From: Microbacterium sp. LWO13-1.2
Lineage (GTDB): Bacteria; Actinomycetota; Actinomycetes; Actinomycetales; Microbacteriaceae
DNA: 64,000 bases
Assembly: GCF_038397725.1 (NCBI RefSeq)
Contig: NZ_CP151634.1
Location: 3,944,378-4,008,377 of the forward strand
Direction: 5' to 3'
The notes beneath the pieces are model-generated. The model ran no database searches. It was not told the origin of the DNA and saw only the letters and a list, made by a program, of their open reading frames with translations. Of this stretch, positions 52,177 through 62,515 are shown in pieces. The position numbers and the translations under genes are program-made. Numbering within the stretch: the first letter of the stretch is position 1; each line of letters starts with the position of its first letter.

Positions 52177-53373
52177 GTGGAGATGTCCGAGCTGCGCACC
52201 CTGCTCACCGCCGAAGGTCTGTCGCTTCTCGACGGCACCGAGCCGCTCGAGTCGCTGTCCGACGTCACCCGCACGGTCTCACGGATGCGCGCAGCTGGCC
52301 ACTCCCCTGAGCTCGTCACCGCCGTGGTCGGACAGGTGAGTCTGCGGGCTCGGGCGAAGTCGAAATTCGGCGACTTCGCCGATCGGATGCTGTTCACCCG
52401 CGCTGGACTCGAACAGGCGACCCGCCTCGGCGTGGCCGCCAGGCACGCCCAGCGCATGCGCGGTGCCGGCATCACGAGCGTCGCAGACCTGGGATGCGGC
52501 ATCGGCGGCGACGCCCTCGCCTTCGCCGGCGCGGGACTCCGTGTGCACGCCGTCGATGCCGACGAGGTCACATCCGCGATCGCGGCGTACAACCTCGCCC
52601 CCTTCGCCGGCGATGTGAGCGTGCAGCACGGCACCGCCGAATCGGCCGACCTCAGCGGGGTGGACGCCGTCTGGATGGACCCGGCACGACGCACTTCGGG
52701 CCACAGCGAGACGCGACGCGTCACGGCATCCGATTACTCCCCCTCGCTGGACTGGGCATTCGAACTGGCATCGCGCGTTCCGACCGGGATCAAGCTCGGC
52801 CCAGGACACGACCGTGACGCCCTGCCGGCGGATGCCGAAGCGCAATGGGTCAGCGTCGACGGCAGCGTCGTGGAGCTGGTGCTGTGGACGGGCGTGCTCG
52901 CCCGGAACGAGGTACGCAGGGCGGCGCTGGTGATCCGTGGCGACCACTCGTATGAACTCACCGCCGGTGCGGATGCCGAGGACGCCCCGGTCCGGGAACT
53001 CGGCGCGTACCTGCACGAACCCGACGGCGCGGTGATCCGTGCGCGTCTCATCGGCGACGTGGCGCGGAGTCTGGAAGCCGGCATGCTCGACGAGCACATC
53101 GCCTACCTCACGTCGGATGCTGCTCTGACGAGCCCGTTCGTGCAGTCGTTCCGCGTGCGCGAGACGATGCCGGCAAACCCGAAAGCGATCAACGCCGTGC
53201 TCAAGGCGAACAGCATCGGCACGCTGGAGATCAAGAAGCGGGGCATGGACATCGACCCTGCCGCCTTCCGGAAGAAGCTGACGTTGCGCGGGGACGAGTC
53301 GGCGACGCTGGTCCTCACTCGGATCGGCAGTCGGCGTATCGCGATCCTCGCCGATCGAGTGCACGCGGAATAG
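52177..53373 (+). CDS. Class I SAM-dependent methyltransferase with THUMP-like domain
   Basis: The 398-residue protein has an N-terminal helical part (KSKFGDFADRMLFTRAGLEQATR) and the SAM motif I SVADLGCGIGGDALAFAGAG (about 101-120) with the acidic VHAVDAD loop. DAVWMDPARRT is a DPxR-type motif IV (about 166-176). The C-terminal THUMP-like domain has NPKAINAVLKANSIGTLEIKKRGMDIDPAAFRKKL. Related proteins are putative RNA methyltransferases, and the target is unknown. The start is set by the leaderless -10 box. It is divergent from groES across the two CIRCE elements, so heat-shock control is conceivable but unproven. Confidence 0.9.
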   Translation: MEMSELRTLLTAEGLSLLDGTEPLESLSDVTRTVSRMRAAGHSPELVTAVVGQVSLRARAKSKFGDFADRMLFTRAGLEQATRLGVAARHAQRMRGAGITSVADLGCGIGGDALAFAGAGLRVHAVDADEVTSAIAAYNLAPFAGDVSVQHGTAESADLSGVDAVWMDPARRTSGHSETRRVTASDYSPSLDWAFELASRVPTGIKLGPGHDRDALPADAEAQWVSVDGSVVELVLWTGVLARNEVRRAALVIRGDHSYELTAGADAEDAPVRELGAYLHEPDGAVIRARLIGDVARSLEAGMLDEHIAYLTSDAALTSPFVQSFRVRETMPANPKAINAVLKANSIGTLEIKKRGMDIDPAAFRKKLTLRGDESATLVLTRIGSRRIAILADRVHAE

Positions 53374-53388
53374 CGCGCCCCGAGGAGG

Positions 53389-54639
53389 TCACCCCTGCGG
53401 AACGTCGGTGCCGACCTCGATCGGGTCGCCGTGCTCGCCGCCCACCTCGACCCGGTCGCCCGGCTTGACGGTGAACAGTTCGCCCGCATCAGCGGTGATC
53501 GTGAGGTACGGGGTCTGCCATTTCGTGAAGAGCACGTCGAAGGTCCAGCTCTTCGAGATACCTCTCGCCGCGTCCACATCGGCGATCGTCAGCGAGAGAC
53601 CATCCTCCAGTGCCTGCGCCGACGGAAGGCAGGCCTCCGCGCTGGACGATTCGCGGTCCACGATCAGACAGCGCTCGTCGTTCTCGGCGCGATGCGCCAG
53701 CCACACCGGTCGACCCTCGAAGCTCCCGGCCTCGTTGAGCATCGACACGTCGTAGCCTTGCGCGATGAGCTCCTCGACGCGCGGGTGCCGACTTTCATCG
53801 AACTGATCGAGCCAGCTTCCCGAGTTCGTCCAGCGCTGGATCGCGACCATCGGCTCGTCGTCAACGGAGTACAGCAGCGTCGCACCGACACCCGTGCTCT
53901 CATATGCCCCGGTTTCCGGGTCAGGGTCGGATTCCTCGAGCGTCAGGTACACGTTTGCGCCGTGCGCCGCGACGTCGGCCACCGGACGGCAGTCGAGCCC
54001 CGAGAGCTCCCCGACGTCGAGCACGATGCACGCGAAATCGCCGTCGTTCCTGCTGGCGTACCAGACGAGTGCTTCCTCGTCCCGCGCGATCGCGCGTACT
54101 GACCCCTCGTCGTAGTTGCCTTTGTCATAAAGCTCGACCCGGCGCTGCACCTCGTCGTCGGTCAGCGCGATCACCTCCGGGCGCTGCCCAAAGATCGCCC
54201 ACCCGGCTGCGAGGCCGAGGAGGAGAAGCGCCGCGGCGACGGCGGCCAGCTGGCGCCAGAACCGACGCAGCGTGCCGCGGCTCGAAGAGTCCTCTGGCGC
54301 CACCTCGGTCGTTGAGCCATCCGCCCCATCCCCGGTCGTTGAGCGAGCGAAGCGAGTCGAAACGCGCTGATCCGCTGTCGACGCCGGTGCAGGCGTTTCG
54401 TCTCGTCGCTGCGCTCCTCGCTCAACGACCGACGAAGAAGCCCGGTCCATGAGGGTCGCTTCCCCGACCGTTGAGCGAGCGGAGCGAGACGAAACGCCCT
54501 GATCCGCACTCGACGCCGGCATTCGCTGGAGCTCGAGCTGCCGCATCCGCTCGGCATCCGCGTCGGAGAGGCCGCCTTCGCGCCCGTATGCCCGCGCCTG
54601 CAACGCGCGGAGTTCCACGAGTTCGTCGGCGCTGAGCAT
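53389..54639 (-). CDS. Membrane-anchored hypothetical protein containing a translated REP-like repeat
   Basis: I do not recognise the family of this 416-residue protein. It has a short helical N-terminus (MLSADELVELRALQARAYGR, about 1-40) and a Ser/Arg/Thr-rich linker (about 42-115). One membrane helix (LAAVAAALLLLGLAAGWAIF, about 131-150) precedes an external domain of about 265 residues with VWYASRNDGDFACIVLD and paired cysteines. The linker is encoded by the inverted repeat at 54334-54497: SADQGVSSRSARSTVGE and STADQRVSTRFARSTTGD are its two forward copies. The gene is last in the acpS-tsa operon, starting 3 bases after the preceding stop. Confidence 0.8.
   Translation of the reverse strand: MLSADELVELRALQARAYGREGGLSDADAERMRQLELQRMPASSADQGVSSRSARSTVGEATLMDRASSSVVERGAQRRDETPAPASTADQRVSTRFARSTTGDGADGSTTEVAPEDSSSRGTLRRFWRQLAAVAAALLLLGLAAGWAIFGQRPEVIALTDDEVQRRVELYDKGNYDEGSVRAIARDEEALVWYASRNDGDFACIVLDVGELSGLDCRPVADVAAHGANVYLTLEESDPDPETGAYESTGVGATLLYSVDDEPMVAIQRWTNSGSWLDQFDESRHPRVEELIAQGYDVSMLNEAGSFEGRPVWLAHRAENDERCLIVDRESSSAEACLPSAQALEDGLSLTIADVDAARGISKSWTFDVLFTKWQTPYLTITADAGELFTVKPGDRVEVGGEHGDPIEVGTDVPQG
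54334..54497. repeat. REP-like inverted/direct repeat inside a coding sequence
   Basis: Two forward copies of GTTGAGCGAGCGNAGCGAG followed by NCGAAACGC lie at 54334-54365 and 54466-54497. One inverted copy lies between them at 54393-54430. The forward copies share about 20 further bases downstream (CTGATCCGC, then TCGACGCCGG). A truncated GGTCGTTGAGCC is at 54306. All copies are read in frame as protein. Confidence 0.85.
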
Positions 54640-54642
54640 CCG

Positions 54643-55179
54643 CTATCCGAGTCTCTCGAACTGCATACCAGCCCAGACCAGCCAGCCCAGGCTGTACACC
54701 ATCGCGCACAGGCCGAGCACGAGCGCCCATCGTGCGATGGCTCGGCTCTCGACCGGGCGGCGCAGCGACATGATCGCCGCGATCACGGCGACGATCGCGA
54801 CGGGAATGCCCCAGCCGACGAAGAACGAGGTGCCGAGCGCGACGATCGCGGCGAGCAGCGCCCACGGTGCCAGACGCGTGTCTTCGATCTCCGTGCCGTC
54901 GGTGCCCGTCGGCTCCCATTCGGCCGCCGGCGCTCCAACGGCGTCCGGGTCCGGCCCGCTCGCGACCACCGGTTCGATGCCGACCGGCCCCGTGGGCAGC
55001 CGCGTGTATCCGTCCCCTCGGGCCCCCGGGATCTTCGCCAGGCCCGCCGGTCGTTCGACCTCGCCGCTCGGGCGATCGATGCTCGTGTGCAGCGGATCCG
55101 CGATGGCGCCATCGGTCGACGCCGCTCGCTTCGACGCGTCGATGCCGTCGGTCCCCGCCGTGCGCGGTGCATCGGTCAT
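54643..55179 (-). CDS. Small membrane protein, DUF4190-like
   Basis: The 178-residue protein has a charged, Pro/Gly-rich cytosolic N-terminus (about 1-100). Three hydrophobic segments follow: [38 protein letters not shown] and [21 protein letters not shown]. This pattern resembles small DUF4190-type actinobacterial proteins, and the assignment is tentative. The ATG at 55179 overlaps the tsaD stop by four bases, so it is translated with tsaD. Confidence 0.78.
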   Translation of the reverse strand: MTDAPRTAGTDGIDASKRAASTDGAIADPLHTSIDRPSGEVERPAGLAKIPGARGDGYTRLPTGPVGIEPVVASGPDPDAVGAPAAEWEPTGTDGTEIEDTRLAPWALLAAIVALGTSFFVGWGIPVAIVAVIAAIMSLRRPVESRAIARWALVLGLCAMVYSLGWLVWAGMQFERLG

Positions 55180-56252
55180 GCGGGCACCTCCTCCACCGTC
55201 TCGGCCACCTGGATCTCGGTGACCGGCAGAGTCGAGTCGGCCCCGAAGGCCAGCGTCGACGGCCGTCGACCCGAGGAGATCAACTCCGCGGCGAGCGCCG
55301 CGATCATCGCGCCGTTGTCGGTGCACAGGGACAGCGGCGGAATCCTCACGGTGACGCCCGCGACCTCTGCGCGGGCCAGGGCGACCTCGCGAAGCCGTCG
55401 ATTGGCGATGACCCCGCCGCCGAGCAGCAGCCGCGGCACGCCGAGGTCGACGCACGCGGCAAGCGCCTTCGTCACCAGCACGTCGACGACCGCCTCGCGG
55501 AAACTCGCCGCCACGTCTGCCACCGGCACCTCGACGCCGTCGGCCTCACAGCGCTCGACCCAGCGCGCCACCGCGGTCTTCAGCCCGGAGAACGAGAAGT
55601 CGTAGCGGTGCTTCGCCATGTCGGATGCGCGCGAGAGGCCACGAGGGAACCTGATGGCGTTCGGGTCACCGGACGCCGCAGCCCGGTCGATCTCCGGCCC
55701 GCCCGGGTACGGGAGAGACAGCAGTCGAGCGACCTTGTCGAAGGCCTCCCCCGCTGCGTCGTCCATCGTCTCGCCGAGCAGCTCGACGTCGCTGGTGAGA
55801 TCGCGCACGTGCAGGAGCGACGTGTGTCCGCCGGAGACGAGAAGCGCGATCGTCGGGTACTCGAGCGGTTCGGAATCCGCAGTCAGGATGTCGGCGGCGA
55901 TGTGCCCGACCAGGTGATTCACCGCGTATAGCGGCTTGCCGAGCGACACTGCGAGACCCTTCGCCGCGCCGACACCGACCATGAGTGCGCCGGCGAGCCC
56001 GGGGCCGCTGGTGACGGCGACGGCATCGAGATCTTCGAGTCGCACCCCGGCTTCGCTCAGAGCCTTCTCGATCGACGGCTGCAGCGCCTCGAGGTGCGCG
56101 CGTGCCGCGACTTCCGGCACGACGCCGCCGTAGCGGGCATGCTCATCCATGCTGGAGGCGATCGTGTTCGTCAGCAGCGTGCGTCCGCGGACGATCCCGA
56201 TCCCGGTCTCGTCGCAGCTCGTCTCGATGCCGAGCACCAGCGGTCCGCTCAT
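55176..56252 (-). CDS. tsaD: tRNA t6A transferase TsaD
   Basis: The 358-residue ASKHA-fold enzyme begins [16 protein letters not shown] and carries [16 protein letters not shown] with a metal ligand. [22 protein letters not shown] and [14 protein letters not shown] (metal histidines) follow, then [13 protein letters not shown] and [15 protein letters not shown]. It transfers the threonylcarbamoyl group to adenosine 37 of ANN-decoding tRNAs, working with TsaB and TsaE encoded nearby. Its ATG overlaps the rimI stop, and its own stop overlaps the next gene. Confidence 0.97.
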   Translation of the reverse strand: MSGPLVLGIETSCDETGIGIVRGRTLLTNTIASSMDEHARYGGVVPEVAARAHLEALQPSIEKALSEAGVRLEDLDAVAVTSGPGLAGALMVGVGAAKGLAVSLGKPLYAVNHLVGHIAADILTADSEPLEYPTIALLVSGGHTSLLHVRDLTSDVELLGETMDDAAGEAFDKVARLLSLPYPGGPEIDRAAASGDPNAIRFPRGLSRASDMAKHRYDFSFSGLKTAVARWVERCEADGVEVPVADVAASFREAVVDVLVTKALAACVDLGVPRLLLGGGVIANRRLREVALARAEVAGVTVRIPPLSLCTDNGAMIAALAAELISSGRRPSTLAFGADSTLPVTEIQVAETVEEVPA

Positions 56253-56749
56253 GTGCGGGTCTCCTTCACGGCATCCGGCTCCTGGGCCCCTGCGCTTTTC
56301 GAGGCACGCAGATCGAGCCGCATCACGATCGCGTCGACGTCATCGGGCTGGTAGTAGTGCGGGCGTCGTCCGATCTCCAGAAATCCCTCGGAGCGGTAGA
56401 GCCCCTCAGCCGCCGGGTTGTCCGCCCTGACCTCGAGGAACATCTCGCGGGCACCGCGCGCCACGGCCTCGGCGAGCAGCGCACGCAGCAGCGCGCGGCC
56501 TCGCCCGCCACCGCGATGCTCGGCGTCGTATGCGATCGTCTGGATGTCGGCATCCGCCCCGCCCGGGAGGGCGCGGATGCCGCCGTAGCCGATGACGTCG
56601 CCGTCCGCCTCATCGACGAGGTAGACGCCATGCGGGCTCGCGAGCTCGGCCGCCATGGTCTCGGTGCTCCACGCGTCGCCGGGGAACGAGCGGTTCTCGA
56701 TCCCCATGATCGCGGCCAGATCAGCCGGACCAGCCGCGCGGAGCGTCAT
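56249..56749 (-). CDS. rimI: Ribosomal protein S18-alanine N-acetyltransferase
   Basis: The 166-residue GNAT protein has motif [27 protein letters not shown] (about 72-97; acetyl-CoA loop RGGGRGRAL). [30 protein letters not shown], the RimI-type C-terminal signature, follows. It acetylates the N-terminal alanine of S18. Its location between tsaB and tsaD, with four-base overlaps on both sides, is the usual bacterial arrangement. A C-terminal extension of about 15 residues is slightly longer than normal. Confidence 0.92.
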   Translation of the reverse strand: MTLRAAGPADLAAIMGIENRSFPGDAWSTETMAAELASPHGVYLVDEADGDVIGYGGIRALPGGADADIQTIAYDAEHRGGGRGRALLRALLAEAVARGAREMFLEVRADNPAAEGLYRSEGFLEIGRRPHYYQPDDVDAIVMRLDLRASKSAGAQEPDAVKETRT

Positions 56750-57369
56750 GATCCGACCCGCTTCAGGGCGCCGGGGAGCTTCACGTCAGGGGCTCGCAGA
56801 TACAACGGCTCAGCGTCGGCGAGCGCACGGCCGGCGGCGTTCGCGTTCGCGCCGACACGGGCGAGATCGGCGGCGGAGAGCGCGTCGACATCGATCCGGC
56901 GGATGCCGCCCAGATGCGTGTCGGCGTCGATGCGCGGAAGCAGGATCGTTTCGGCCACGACGCGCGGAACGCCGTCGTCGTCCTTCCCGTCGAACACAGT
57001 GATCGCGACCTCTCTGCGGCGCGCGTCCGTGACGATCGCGAAAGCGCCGGTCACGGCATCCGTGTCGATGGCGGTGAGCGCGGCGGCGAAGTGACTGGGA
57101 ACCGGAATGATCGGGATCGCTCGGCCGAGCGCGAATGCGCGGGCAGCGGCGATGCCGATGCGGAGACCGGTGAACGGCCCGGGGCCCATCCCCGCGACGA
57201 CGTGGGTGATGTCGCCGGCGTCCGCCTCATCGAGGACGTTCTGGAGCAGGTCCCCGATGACCTCGGCATGCCCGAGCGGGTCGGCGGTCGCTGCTTCCGC
57301 TCGCAGCCGGCCGTCTGCATCGATGAGCGCGACGGCCGTGCCCAGGGAGGTATCGACGGCGAGGATCAC
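56746..57369 (-). CDS. tsaB: tRNA t6A complex protein TsaB
   Basis: The 207-residue ASKHA-fold protein starts VILAVDTSLGTAVALIDADG and contains VVAGMGPGPFTGLRIGIAAARAFALG (about 71-96), the TsaB signature. It is the non-catalytic partner that binds TsaD and TsaE. I prefer the GTG at 57369 because TsaB proteins start at ILAVDTS. An ATG at 57393 would add eight residues, and neither has an ideal ribosome-binding site. The stop overlaps the rimI start by four bases. Confidence 0.93.
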   Translation of the reverse strand: MILAVDTSLGTAVALIDADGRLRAEAATADPLGHAEVIGDLLQNVLDEADAGDITHVVAGMGPGPFTGLRIGIAAARAFALGRAIPIIPVPSHFAAALTAIDTDAVTGAFAIVTDARRREVAITVFDGKDDDGVPRVVAETILLPRIDADTHLGGIRRIDVDALSAADLARVGANANAAGRALADAEPLYLRAPDVKLPGALKRVGS

Positions 57370-57416
57370 CCTTCCAGGGTAGTCGGCGTTCATAACTCCG
57401 GAGATCTGCCCGGTGT

Positions 57417-57457
57417 GAACGTCACCATCGTCCGGATCGGACGATATCGCGACGTTC
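57417..57457. promoter_or_regulatory. Nested inverted repeat in the tsaE-tsaB spacer
   Basis: Inner arms ATCGTCCG and CGGACGAT flank 3 bases; outer arms GAACGTC and GACGTTC flank those. Together they can form a 15-pair stem. It is the only structure in the 136-base spacer and could be an operator or an intercistronic hairpin. No T-run follows on either strand. Confidence 0.6.
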
Positions 57458-57505
57458 TTCCTGAGTTGTGAACCGGTGCCCGCTCGGAGTCTGCCCGCCG
57501 CGCCC

Positions 57506-57988
57506 TCAGCGTTCGACGCGCGCGATCGTGACGACCCGCGGAGCGTCGGCATCGAGATCCTCGTCGGCGAGGGCGTCGCCGGCGCCGACCGGGCGCTCCA
57601 GTTCGATGTCCCACCAGGCCTCGACGAGTTCCTCTGCCATGCCCCGCCCCCACTCGATCACGACGACCGACCGGGCGACGTCGAGGTCGAGGTCGTCGAG
57701 CTCGGATGCCGAACCCAGCCGATACGCGTCGACGTGCACGAGAGGCGCCCGACCGACCAGCGAGGGATGCGTCCGTGCGATCACGAACGTCGGGCTCTGC
57801 ACCGGCCCGCGCACGCCGAGACCCTCGGCGAGCCCGCGGGTGAACGTCGTCTTGCCCGCCCCGAGTGGACCGGTGAGGATCAGCAGGTCGCCGGCCTGCA
57901 GCTGCTCGCCGATGCGAAATCCGAGCTGCTCCATGTCCTCCACCGTGGCGATGGTTCGGCGCCCGAGAAAAGCCGGATCGATGCTCAC
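57506..57988 (-). CDS. tsaE: tRNA t6A ATPase TsaE
   Basis: The 160-residue P-loop ATPase has LTGPLGAGKTTFTRGLAEGLG (about 39-59), QSPTFVIARTHPS and LVHVDAYRLGSASELDDLDLD (switch), and VVIEWGRGMAEEL. These are characteristic of TsaE/YjeE. It drives the TsaB-TsaD cycle in threonylcarbamoyladenosine synthesis. The GTG start at 57988 overlaps the alr stop by four bases. The C-terminal 20 residues are acidic and less conserved. Confidence 0.94.
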   Translation of the reverse strand: MSIDPAFLGRRTIATVEDMEQLGFRIGEQLQAGDLLILTGPLGAGKTTFTRGLAEGLGVRGPVQSPTFVIARTHPSLVGRAPLVHVDAYRLGSASELDDLDLDVARSVVVIEWGRGMAEELVEAWWDIELERPVGAGDALADEDLDADAPRVVTIARVER

Positions 57989-59091
57989 GACGTACGCCTC
58001 GGCACCCGCGGGCCGATGCGGGTGACGATCTCGTAGTTGATGGTGTCTGCGGCATCCGCCCATTCGGCTGCCGATGGCACGCCCAGCGTCGGATCACCGA
58101 ACAGCACCACTTCGTCACCGACCGAGATGACGGTATCGCCGACGTCGATGACGAACTGGTCCATCGCGATGCGTCCGACGTTCGCGAAGCGGCGACCAGA
58201 GATCGCGACGTGCGCCTTGCCCGAGGCTTGGCGCGGAATGCCATCCGCATAGCCGAACGGGATGAGCGCGAGGGTCGTGTCCCGCTCAGTGCGGTGCGCG
58301 TAGCCGTAGGACACCCCGGTTCCGGCCGGCACCCGGCGCACCGCTGCCACGGCCCCGCGCAAGGTCATCGCTGGCCGGAGGCCCAGCTCGGCCGACGTGC
58401 GATCCTCGAACGGCGACAGGCCGTAGATCCCGATGCCGATCCGGACGGCATCGAGCCTCATCTCCGGACGATCGATGGCCGCGGCGGTCGCTGCGATGTG
58501 CCGGAGTTCCGGTCGGATGCCGAAGGCCGCCGCGGCGGCCACCCCCTCCTCGAACTTCTCGAGAGCGGCGCGATCGTCGTCGAGCGAGGTGTTCGAGAGG
58601 TGGCTGAAGAGCCCCACGATGCGCAGCCGGCCGATCCGTTCCAGTCGCGCAGCCTCGGCGAGCACGCGCCCCCAGTCGGCGGGAGCGATCCCGTTGCGGG
58701 ACAGACCGGTCTCGAGCTTGAGATGCACCGCGACCGGCTCATCGACGTGCGCGGCCGCGGCGGCAGCCTCGAGCTGGTCGAACGAGGAGATGCCCACCTC
58801 GATGCGCTCGGCAGCAGCCTGTTCGAACCGCTCTCCCGGGGCGTGCAGCCACGCGATGATCGGCGCGTGCACGCCCTGCCGGCGCAGCTCCAGGGCCTCC
58901 GGGATCTGCGCCACGCCGATCCTGGTGGCGCCGGCCGCGAGCGCCGCGACAGCTGTAGCCGCCGCACCGTGCCCGTACGCGTTCGCCTTGACGACGGCGA
59001 TGACCTCGACGCCGGTGAGGCGGCGGAAATGGCGGGTGTTGTCGGCGATCGCATCGAGATCGATCGTCGCCTCACGGAACGGCACAGTCAC
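57985..59091 (-). CDS. alr: Alanine racemase
   Basis: The 368-residue PLP enzyme has VIAVVKANAYGHGA (PLP lysine near residue 35) and HLKLETGLSRNGI. The C-terminal beta domain has RRVPAGTGVSYGYAHRT (catalytic tyrosine) and RIAMDQFVIDVG. It makes D-alanine for peptidoglycan. The start is GTG at 59091, overlapping the acpS stop by four bases. Neighbouring alr and tsaE genes are common in actinobacteria. Confidence 0.96.
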   Translation of the reverse strand: MTVPFREATIDLDAIADNTRHFRRLTGVEVIAVVKANAYGHGAAATAVAALAAGATRIGVAQIPEALELRRQGVHAPIIAWLHAPGERFEQAAAERIEVGISSFDQLEAAAAAAHVDEPVAVHLKLETGLSRNGIAPADWGRVLAEAARLERIGRLRIVGLFSHLSNTSLDDDRAALEKFEEGVAAAAAFGIRPELRHIAATAAAIDRPEMRLDAVRIGIGIYGLSPFEDRTSAELGLRPAMTLRGAVAAVRRVPAGTGVSYGYAHRTERDTTLALIPFGYADGIPRQASGKAHVAISGRRFANVGRIAMDQFVIDVGDTVISVGDEVVLFGDPTLGVPSAAEWADAADTINYEIVTRIGPRVPRRTS

Positions 59092-59447
59092 AGTGGGTCT
59101 CCTTCGGCGACGACGAACGCGGTGGCGAGGCCGGCGTCGTGCGACATGGTGAGGTGGAGATGGAGGATGCCGCGCGCCACGACGACCTCGGCCGTCGTAC
59201 CGCTGAGCACGAAATGCGGCTTGCCTGAGGCTTCGGATGCGATCTCGATCTCGGTCCAGTGCACGCCGTCCGACCCGCCGAGCGCCTTGATGAGGGCTTC
59301 CTTCGCGGCATAGCGGGCGGCGAGCGAGGGCAGCCGCAGGCCTTGTTCGCTGGGCGCAAACAGCCTCTGCAAGAGCTTCGGCGTGCGCTCGAGAGTCCGC
59401 TCGAACCGCGGGATGTCGACGAGGTCGATACCGGTCCCGATGATCAC
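59088..59447 (-). CDS. acpS: Holo-[acyl-carrier-protein] synthase
   Basis: The 119-residue enzyme starts MIIGTGIDLVDIPRFERTL (magnesium-binding Asp at residue 8) and has SLAARYAAKEALIKALGG (about 46-63; KEA motif). HLTMSHDAGLATAFVVAE lies at the end. It attaches 4'-phosphopantetheine to acyl carrier protein. It is the first gene of the overlapping series acpS-alr-tsaE. The start is GTG; the leaderless -10 box 6 bases upstream supports it. Confidence 0.96.
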   Translation of the reverse strand: MIIGTGIDLVDIPRFERTLERTPKLLQRLFAPSEQGLRLPSLAARYAAKEALIKALGGSDGVHWTEIEIASEASGKPHFVLSGTTAEVVVARGILHLHLTMSHDAGLATAFVVAEGDPL

Positions 59448-59453
59448 CCGTTC

Positions 59454-59459
59454 AGCCTA
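59454..59459 (-). promoter_or_regulatory. -10 box of the acpS operon, leaderless
   Basis: Minus-strand TAGGCT ends 6 bases before the GTG at 59447. Confidence 0.55.
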
Positions 59460-59491
59460 CCCGTGGCGCGTTCTTGACCCGGCCTGTCCGC

Positions 59492-59569
59492 CGAGACCCA
59501 CATCTGCTGCCGAGACCCACACGAAAATGTGTCGATACGCGTGGGTCTCGACGAGAAGTGTGGGTCTCG
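59492..59569. repeat. Nested 78-bp palindrome of four 11-mers
   Basis: CGAGACCCACA occurs at 59492 and 59511. Its complement TGTGGGTCTCG occurs at 59559, and CGTGGGTCTCG (one mismatch) at 59540. Both pairs are spaced 19 bases and are symmetric about 59530.5. It lies between the glmS stop and the acpS promoter and can fold into one long hairpin or a shorter one around ACACGAAAATGTGT. It may also terminate glmS transcription. Confidence 0.85.
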
Positions 59570-59595
59570 ACGACGGAAGGCGAAAACGCCGCGAC

Positions 59596-61443
<1,848 letters not shown>

Positions 61444-61450
61444 GGGTTCA

Positions 61451-61456
61451 AGAATA
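61451..61456 (-). promoter_or_regulatory. -10 box of glmS, leaderless
   Basis: Minus-strand TATTCT is 7 bases from the ATG at 61443. Confidence 0.5.
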
Positions 61457-61521
61457 AGCGCGACTTTTTGCGAGGGTTCTGAACGAACCGGGATGCCGAG
61501 ATCGCTCGGCTGGCCGGCGGA

Positions 61522-62475
61522 TCAGAGTTTGCGGAGCAGCACGCTCTCGACGTCGTGATCGGCGCCCTTGTTCAGCACGAGCCGTGCCCGGTGCTTCGTC
61601 GGAAGCACGTTCTCGACGAGGTTGGGCATGTTGATCTCGTTCCAGTAGCCCAGCGCTGTCGTGATCGCCTCGTCATCGGTGAGGTGCGCGAACACATTGA
61701 AGTACGAGGACGGGTTGCTGAACGCCCCCTGGCGCAGGGCCAGGAAGCGATCGACGTACCACTTCTCGATATGCGAGGTGTCCGCATCGACGTAGATCGA
61801 GAAGTCGAAGAGGTCGCTGACGGCGACGTCGTTCGGCGCCGGTGGCGGCGAGAGCACGTTGAGCCCTTCGACGATGACGACATCGGGGCGGCGCACGACG
61901 ACGTGTGCATCCGGCACGATGTCGTAGCGCATGTGCGAGTAGAACGGCGCGCGCACCTCGGGCGCACCGCTCTTGACCTCGGTGAGGAAATCGATGAGCG
62001 CGCGCCGATCGTACGACTCAGGGAACCCCTTGCGCTCCATCAGTCCGCGCCGCTCGAGCTCGGCGTTCGGGTGGAGGAAACCGTCGGTGGTGACGAGTTC
62101 GACGCGCGGCGTGCCCGGCCAGCGGCTCATCAATTCGCGCAGCAGGCGGGCGATCGTGGATTTGCCGACCGCGACGGATCCGGCGACGGCGACGACGAAC
62201 GGGGTCGTGGCGTCTTCCTCCTGCAGGAACGCACTGGTCGCCGCTCCGAGCCGTTTCGTCGAGGTGGCGTAGAGACTGAGCAGTCGACTGAGCGGCAGAT
62301 ACACCTCGCGCACCTCGTCGAGTGACAGCCGATCGCCGATGCCGCGGATCTCGACCACCTCGGTCTCGGACAGCGGCTGATCGATGTCGGCTGCGAGCCG
62401 GGCCCACTCCGCTCGCCCGATCTCCCGGTATGGGGACAGCGGCAGAGTCGGGTCGACGGTGGTCACGGGATACAT
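61522..62475 (-). CDS. coaA: Type I pantothenate kinase
   Basis: The 317-residue P-loop kinase has FVVAVAGSVAVGKSTIARLLRELM (about 94-117) and VTTDGFLHPNAELERRGLMERKGFPESYD, the CoaA signature. RRPDVVIVEGLNVLSPP and the EKWYVDRFLALRQGAFSNPSSYF region follow. It phosphorylates pantothenate, the first step of coenzyme A synthesis, which supplies the cofactor used by acpS nearby. The ATG is at 62475, with a 34-base gap to the divergent phosphatase gene promoter. Confidence 0.96.
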   Translation of the reverse strand: MYPVTTVDPTLPLSPYREIGRAEWARLAADIDQPLSETEVVEIRGIGDRLSLDEVREVYLPLSRLLSLYATSTKRLGAATSAFLQEEDATTPFVVAVAGSVAVGKSTIARLLRELMSRWPGTPRVELVTTDGFLHPNAELERRGLMERKGFPESYDRRALIDFLTEVKSGAPEVRAPFYSHMRYDIVPDAHVVVRRPDVVIVEGLNVLSPPPAPNDVAVSDLFDFSIYVDADTSHIEKWYVDRFLALRQGAFSNPSSYFNVFAHLTDDEAITTALGYWNEINMPNLVENVLPTKHRARLVLNKGADHDVESVLLRKL

Positions 62476-62503
62476 CGTATCGGCGCGTTCGGCCAGGAAG
62501 TCC

Positions 62504-62509
62504 TAGGCT
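62504..62509 (+). promoter_or_regulatory. -10 box of the phosphatase-like gene, leaderless
   Basis: TAGGCT ends 6 bases before ATG 62516 and directly abuts GTG 62510. This favours the ATG. Confidence 0.5.
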
Positions 62510-62515
62510 GTGCCT

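Noticed and set aside
59448..59595. glmS ribozyme or other riboswitch near glmS
   Set aside because: The palindrome lies downstream of glmS, not in its leader, and glmS itself appears leaderless.
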